A DNA stretch of 9,567 nucleotides from Dehalococcoidia bacterium (lineage in GTDB: Bacteria; Chloroflexota; Dehalococcoidia; GIF9; AB-539-J10). Every line of letters begins with the position of its first letter. The first letter of the stretch is position 1. The notes below the pieces were generated by a model that searched no databases, had not been told where the DNA came from, and saw only the letters and a list, made by a program, of their open reading frames with translations. Below are positions 5,688 to 9,567 of this stretch, one piece after another. Location of the stretch: assembly GCA_030627025.1 (NCBI GenBank), contig DAOUSX010000017.1, positions 1 through 9,567 on the forward strand. The letters run 5' to 3'. Position numbers and translations under genes: made by a program.

Positions 5688-7229
5688 ATGCAGACTGATA
5701 TAGCTCTCATCCTGAACAAGATGTCTTCGCAGTTGGACCATCAAGGATATCAAAGCTACGCAGTGGGAGGTCTTATTCGCGATTGGTTTTTAGGTAAGGA
5801 GACTAATGACCTCGATATTGCTGTAAATGGTAGCGCGATAGATATAGCCAATGAAGTAGCCAAGGCCATGAAAGGCAAATTTGTGCTGCTAGACGATGTC
5901 AATGGGATAGCTAGAGTGGTGGTAAGTGAAGGTAAACAAATATGGTATGTTGATCTGTCTTCCTTCTCGGATGATGTTGAGTCTGACCTTGCGCGTCGTG
6001 ATTTCACTATAAACGCTATGGCTGCCGAGCTTAAGCAATTCGTCAATGTGGTGAGCCAAAGCCCCAAGCAAAATGAAGGAATTATGAAGGAATTTGGAGT
6101 GAAGCTCATTGACCCATTTTCGGGCGAGAAGGATCTAAAAAATGGGATCATACGAAGTGTCAGCAAAAAAATATTTGAGGTTGATGCTGTCAGGATGTTA
6201 CGAGCAGTGCGTCTCGCTGACGAACTCAATTTCACTATTGAGCCCAAGACTGAGGCCTTAATCCGTTACCATTCTCATTTGGTCAGTAAGACCCCCGGGG
6301 AAAGAATCAGAGAAGAATTGCTTAAGATAGTTAATTTGTCCAATACTGTTCACTACCTGTACTATCTTGATGAGCTTAGCTTGCTTTTGGCTTTAGTCCC
6401 GGAGTTAGCAGAAGGCAAAGGCGTGGAACAACCTAGATTACACTTTTGGGATGTATTTGACCATTCCTTGCAAACTGTAGCAGCAATAGAATTTCTAATC
6501 AGAGAACACGATTGGGAATATGGCAATGAAGAGATATTGGCCAATGCTCCTTGGTCGGACGGCATAAAGGAACATTTGGATCAAGAGGTATCCAGTGGTA
6601 GCACTCATAGAACGTTGCTTAAACTGGGTGGATTGTTCCATGATGTTGCTAAGCCGATGACAAAATCTGTTGATAATGCCGATAGAACGCACTTTTATGG
6701 TCATGCTAAACAGGGGGCAGATATGACAGTGGCTATCTTGGGAAGGCTGCGATTCAGCAACCGGGAAATAAGCCTTGTGGAAAGCCTTGTTTATCACCAC
6801 CTGCGCCCTATGCAAATGTCGAGCGAAGGGATGCCGACACAGCGAGCAATTTATCGCTACTTCAGAGATGCAGACGACGCTGGCATCGATATTTTAATCT
6901 TGGCTTTAGCTGATTATCTCGCTAGTCGTGGCCCTCTTTTAGACATGGAGGAATGGAAAAAGCATTGTAGACTGATAGACTATATATTAACTGAGCATGA
7001 AGGGCAGCAGGCTAAAGTTCTGCCGGCAAAACTGGTTGATGGGCACGACTTGATCAACGCCTTTAGCTTAACACCGGGGCCATTGATTGGTGAACTTTTG
7101 GATTTGGTACAGGAAGCTCAAGCCAGTGGCGAGTTAACCACCAAAGAGGAGGCATTGGCATTGGTGGGAAGAAAACTGTCATTGCGAGCGCAGCGAAGCA
7201 ATCTCCCAAAACAAAGGTTAGTTAATTGA
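5688..7229 (+). CDS. cca: tRNA CCA-adding / poly(A) polymerase-type nucleotidyltransferase with HD domain
   Basis: This class II nucleotidyltransferase adds nucleotides to tRNA 3' ends (CCA or A addition) in the cytoplasm. The 513 residues show the active-site signature GGLIRD (27-32) with DLD (41-43) as metal-binding carboxylates, then RRDFTINAMA (103-112), GEKDLKNGIIR (146-156) and DAVRMLRAVRLADEL (166-180), the site of the nucleotide-selecting EDxxR motif. Here the Glu is replaced by Val165, while Asp166 and Arg169 remain. An HD phosphohydrolase domain follows, with DH 258-259, HD 318-319 in GGLFHDVAKP, His339, YHH 369-371 and Asp409. ATG 5688 is chosen because an upstream in-frame TTG lies in the -10 box. 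The C-terminal residues from about 498 (SLRAQRSNLPKQRLVN) are encoded by a repeat-like sequence and do not look native. CCA-adding, A-adding and poly(A) activity cannot be separated with confidence. Confidence 0.9.
   Translation: MQTDIALILNKMSSQLDHQGYQSYAVGGLIRDWFLGKETNDLDIAVNGSAIDIANEVAKAMKGKFVLLDDVNGIARVVVSEGKQIWYVDLSSFSDDVESDLARRDFTINAMAAELKQFVNVVSQSPKQNEGIMKEFGVKLIDPFSGEKDLKNGIIRSVSKKIFEVDAVRMLRAVRLADELNFTIEPKTEALIRYHSHLVSKTPGERIREELLKIVNLSNTVHYLYYLDELSLLLALVPELAEGKGVEQPRLHFWDVFDHSLQTVAAIEFLIREHDWEYGNEEILANAPWSDGIKEHLDQEVSSGSTHRTLLKLGGLFHDVAKPMTKSVDNADRTHFYGHAKQGADMTVAILGRLRFSNREISLVESLVYHHLRPMQMSSEGMPTQRAIYRYFRDADDAGIDILILALADYLASRGPLLDMEEWKKHCRLIDYILTEHEGQQAKVLPAKLVDGHDLINAFSLTPGPLIGELLDLVQEAQASGELTTKEEALALVGRKLSLRAQRSNLPKQRLVN
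7178..7206 (+). repeat. Short dispersed-repeat-like element forming the 3' end of the cca-type gene
   Basis: The segment begins GTCATTGCGAGCG and ends GCGAAGCAATCTCC, with ATTGC (7181-7185) and GCAAT (7198-7202) as inverted ends. This closely resembles a family of short palindromic repeats that I recall in many bacterial genomes, whose accidental translation reads LRAQRSN, exactly as here. It is a single copy in this window. Its reading frame merges with the nucleotidyltransferase gene and supplies its last codons, just before the secD start. Confidence 0.65.
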
Positions 7230-8560
7230 GCAAGAGAAATATTTACTTATTAATTTTCATACTTGCCCTACTTAGCCTTGCCTTATGGTCAATATTGCCT
7301 GTGAACGCAAAGTTACTCGGTCCAGACGGATTAATGCTTGGCCTCGACCTCAAAGGTGGCAGCCAGTTGCTTTATGAAGCCAATTTATCTAAAAAAGACC
7401 CTTCTGTGAGTTCTGCAGCAGCTATGTCAGCTGTGATAGAGAAAATTCAACGAAGGGTTAACGCATATGGTGTTACCGAGCCTACAATTCAGAAACTAGG
7501 AACCGACCGAATATTGGTTCAGCTCCCCGGTGTGGAAAACATTAGTGAGGCAATCGCTCTTATCGGAAAGACCGCACTGCTTGACTTCAGAGAGCAAAAG
7601 TTGGATGAAACCGGTGAGCCAATGCTTGATGAGATGGGGAATCCAATTTACCAAGATGAACCAGCTAAGGCTATAGGCAGAGATGGTCAGGAAAAGGAAC
7701 TTACCGGTAAATATCTCCAGCACGCTTACCGGGATACAGACCCTTATGAAGGCCCGATAGTCCGTCTAGAATGGGATAGCGAGGGAGCATATCTCTTCGA
7801 GCAGATAACGAGAAGAAATGTAGATAAAAGATTGGCTATCTATCTAGATAATGAAATAATATCAGACCCAGTGGTTAAAACGACCATTAGTGCTACCGAG
7901 CATGGTTACATAACAGGTCGTTTCACCCTAGAGGAAGCTGGGAATTTAGCAATACTGCTTACCTCTGGTTCTTTAGATGTCCCGCTGACGGTTATTGACG
8001 AGCGGGATGTAGATGCTTCTTTAGGAGCTGATTCCATAAGGAAAAGCATGATTGCTGCTGGAATTGGGTTGTTATTGTTATTGGTATTTATACTTGCCTA
8101 TTATCGCTTACTCGGGTTAGTCGCTTGCTTCAGCCTGGGGGTCTATGGTGTTCTTCTTTTAGCTATTTTTGGCTTTTTCCCGATAACCTTAACTCTGCCT
8201 GGCATCGCTGCCGTCATTTTGTCTTTAGGCATGGCTGTTGATGCCAATGTTCTTATTTTTGAGCGGATGAAGGAAGAGCTGCGTGCTGGGCGTACTCTGG
8301 GTGCTGCAGTAGAGGCTGGATTTAATCGCGCCTGGCCAGCTATTCGTGATAGCAACATCACCACGTTTATTGCTTGCATCATCCTTTTCTGGCTTGGCGG
8401 TACCTTTGGGGCTTTCATGGTTAGGGGCTTTGCCCTGACTTTGTTCGTTGGTGTGGCATTAAGCATGTTTACCGCCATCGTGGTTACTCGAACTTTCCTT
8501 CGCTTTGCTGTTGGTGGTCGCCTGGTCACTAATCTAGCGGCTTACGGGGTTAGAGTATGA
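7226..8560 (+). CDS. secD: Protein translocase subunit SecD
   Basis: SecD works with SecF in the cell membrane, using the proton (or sodium) motive force to help the SecYEG/SecA translocon release proteins on the outer side. The 444 residues have one N-terminal membrane helix (about 5-25), then an extracytoplasmic domain with LGLDLKGGSQLLYE (38-51) and YGVTEPTIQKLGTDRILVQLPG (81-102). Five further helices (about 272-424) follow a conserved TSGSLDVPL linker. Asp339 in GMAVDANVLIFERMKEE is the conserved intramembrane acidic residue. The extracytoplasmic part is shorter than in E. coli SecD (615 aa), as in many non-proteobacterial versions. The start is TTG 7226, whose TTGA overlaps the preceding stop; AAAGG lies about 9 nt upstream, and MSKRNIYLL fits a SecD N-terminus. 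It overlaps secF by 4 nt. Confidence 0.96.
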   Translation: MSKRNIYLLIFILALLSLALWSILPVNAKLLGPDGLMLGLDLKGGSQLLYEANLSKKDPSVSSAAAMSAVIEKIQRRVNAYGVTEPTIQKLGTDRILVQLPGVENISEAIALIGKTALLDFREQKLDETGEPMLDEMGNPIYQDEPAKAIGRDGQEKELTGKYLQHAYRDTDPYEGPIVRLEWDSEGAYLFEQITRRNVDKRLAIYLDNEIISDPVVKTTISATEHGYITGRFTLEEAGNLAILLTSGSLDVPLTVIDERDVDASLGADSIRKSMIAAGIGLLLLLVFILAYYRLLGLVACFSLGVYGVLLLAIFGFFPITLTLPGIAAVILSLGMAVDANVLIFERMKEELRAGRTLGAAVEAGFNRAWPAIRDSNITTFIACIILFWLGGTFGAFMVRGFALTLFVGVALSMFTAIVVTRTFLRFAVGGRLVTNLAAYGVRV

Positions 8561-9474
8561 TTGACTTTATAGGAAAAAAACAGTGGTTTTTCCTCGGCTC
8601 AGCCATAGTGATTATTGTAATGGTAATCTCACTGGCGGCTTTTAAGCTGCAACCGGGGATTGACTTCAGCGGTGGCACATCCATGACCCTCAGTTTTACT
8701 CCACAGGTAGAGCAGAATCAGCTACGTCAAGAATTGACTGCTCGGGGATATCCCGAGGCCATTGTTCAGAGGAGTGAGAATAATTTTTTCATCCGCATCA
8801 AAGAAATATCACCTGGAGAGAAGGAAGCTCTAGTTAGTGGATTAGAAACTGGCTTGGATACGGAGATTTTAGTCCTTGACTATAATGCAATTTCTCCTGT
8901 CATAGCTACTAAAACAGCACGTAACGCCGGCATCGCCGTAGCAATAGCTGCTGTAGCTATGTTGTTTTATATTGTCTGGGCATTTCGCCGTATGCCTAGC
9001 CCATTCAAGTGGGGTACCTGCGCCATTATCGCCTTGATTCATGATGTACTTATTATCCTGGGCATCTTCGCTATTCTTGGTCAAGTGGCTAATGTGGAAG
9101 TTAACGCCATGTTTATCACTGCAGTGCTTACCATTGTAGGCTATAGTATCAACAATACCGTAGTTGTATTTGACCGCATTAGAGAAAATAAGACTAGAGG
9201 CATCAGCCCTGATTTTGCTGTGACGGTGAATTCTAGCCTTACGGAGACTCTGGCACGCTCCTTGAATACTTCCTTAACCACACTTTGCGTTGTCTTAGCG
9301 CTATTGCTCTTCGGCGGAGCCACGATTCACTACTTTGTACTGGCATTATTACTTGGGTTACTCGCTGGCACTTATAGCTCATTATGCATCGCCGGTCCGC
9401 TTCTGGTTGTCTGGGAAAAGAAGGAGTGGAGTCAATTATTTCCGTGGCTTGCTGCCACCAAAAAAGCTGCTTAA
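8557..9474 (+). CDS. secF: Protein translocase subunit SecF
   Basis: SecF is the partner of SecD in the SecDF accessory complex of the Sec translocon. Its 305 residues match the family. A first membrane helix (about 10-29) leads into PGIDFSGGTSMTLSF (33-47), the SecF hallmark. A short extracytoplasmic domain follows (about 50-118), then five helices between about 123 and 286. Asp163 in ALIHDVLIILGI is the expected intramembrane acidic residue, and VGYSINNTVVVFDRIRENK (194-212) and ARSLNTSLTT (233-242) are family motifs. The ATG overlaps the secD stop as ATGA, so translation is coupled and the two proteins are made in step. The C-terminus (LAATKKAA) is short and basic. No frame damage is seen. 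Confidence 0.97.
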   Translation: MIDFIGKKQWFFLGSAIVIIVMVISLAAFKLQPGIDFSGGTSMTLSFTPQVEQNQLRQELTARGYPEAIVQRSENNFFIRIKEISPGEKEALVSGLETGLDTEILVLDYNAISPVIATKTARNAGIAVAIAAVAMLFYIVWAFRRMPSPFKWGTCAIIALIHDVLIILGIFAILGQVANVEVNAMFITAVLTIVGYSINNTVVVFDRIRENKTRGISPDFAVTVNSSLTETLARSLNTSLTTLCVVLALLLFGGATIHYFVLALLLGLLAGTYSSLCIAGPLLVVWEKKEWSQLFPWLAATKKAA

Positions 9475-9567
9475 TGGGCAAATCACAGAAACTGAGCCTT
9501 TACTTTCATATCCCCTTTTGCTTGTCCAGGTGCTATTACTGTGATTTTAATTCCTATACCAGGCTGA
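9474..9567 (+). CDS. hemW: Radical SAM heme chaperone HemW (CPDH-like), 5' end only
   Basis: Only 31 codons are visible before the right edge, but they hold the defining motif. LYFHIPFCLSRCYYCDFNSY (residues 9-28) contains the CxxxCxxC iron-sulfur cluster motif at Cys16, Cys20 and Cys23. The CDFNSY continuation is typical of HemW rather than of true oxygen-independent coproporphyrinogen oxidase HemN, which usually has CxFCGC there. HemW is thought to bind heme and deliver it to client proteins. The start ATG shares one base with the secF stop (TAATG), implying translational coupling; no clear Shine-Dalgarno precedes it. The rest of the protein (family length about 370-400) lies beyond the window. 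Confidence 0.9.
   Translation, partial: MGKSQKLSLYFHIPFCLSRCYYCDFNSYTRL

Noticed and set aside
8143..8529. Minus-strand 128-residue basic, Lys/Arg/Pro-rich open frame
   Set aside because: It is the reverse shadow of SecD membrane helices, whose codons read as Lys/Arg/Pro/Thr-rich on the opposite strand.
9483..9566. Minus-strand open frame at the right edge reading QPGIGIKITVIAPGQ... that looked like the C-terminus of a convergent gene
   Set aside because: The plus strand in the same place encodes the unmistakable HemW radical SAM motif directly coupled to secF, so the minus-strand frame is a shadow.
1..9567. CRISPR array, tRNA or rRNA gene, transposase, toxin-antitoxin pair or defence system
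   Set aside because: No regularly spaced repeats, no tRNA-like cloverleaf, no rRNA-like sequence and no recognisable proteins of these kinds were found; almost all the DNA is accounted for by housekeeping genes.

Overview
The window reads as chromosomal housekeeping DNA from an anaerobic bacterium of moderate, slightly AT-leaning composition. No plasmid, phage, transposase or CRISPR signal is visible. A decarboxylase-type sodium pump with a very short gamma subunit, a HemW-type radical SAM protein, separate secD and secF genes and small gene spacings fit an anaerobe. My best guess is Chloroflexota (Dehalococcoidia-like), from recalled gene style only, without any search. I found no convincing previously undescribed system; the most distinctive points are small structural ones at gene junctions and start sites.

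Left block, minus strand (1-2714): recA, recX, a 49-residue oadG-like gene and a truncated oadB-like gene lie head to tail and probably form one transcription unit. A good sigma-70-type promoter (TTGCGT, 17 bp, CATAAT) lies so close to the recA ATG that the mRNA should be leaderless or nearly so. OadG and OadB are the small membrane subunit and the sodium-translocating membrane subunit of a biotin-dependent decarboxylase pump. The carboxyltransferase and biotin carrier subunits are not in view. oadB runs off the left edge.

Middle block (2775-5497): a plus-strand class I SAM methyltransferase faces a minus-strand pair, a GT4 glycosyltransferase followed by a second class I methyltransferase. 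The two methyltransferase genes converge and overlap by 41 bp. The glycosyltransferase and methyltransferase probably act on a cell-surface glycan or glycolipid, but no substrate can be read from the sequence.

Divergent spacer (5498-5687): a 190-bp AT-rich region holds a direct repeat, two small perfect palindromes and a strong promoter (TTTACA, 18 bp, TATAAT) reading right.

Right block, plus strand (5688-9567): a CCA-adding/poly(A) polymerase-type nucleotidyltransferase with an HD domain, then secD, secF and the first 31 codons of hemW. All three junctions overlap (TTGA, ATGA, TAATG), so this is a tight, translationally coupled operon. The last codons of the nucleotidyltransferase gene come from a short dispersed-repeat-like sequence. 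SecD and SecF form the proton-motive-force-driven accessory complex of the Sec translocon.
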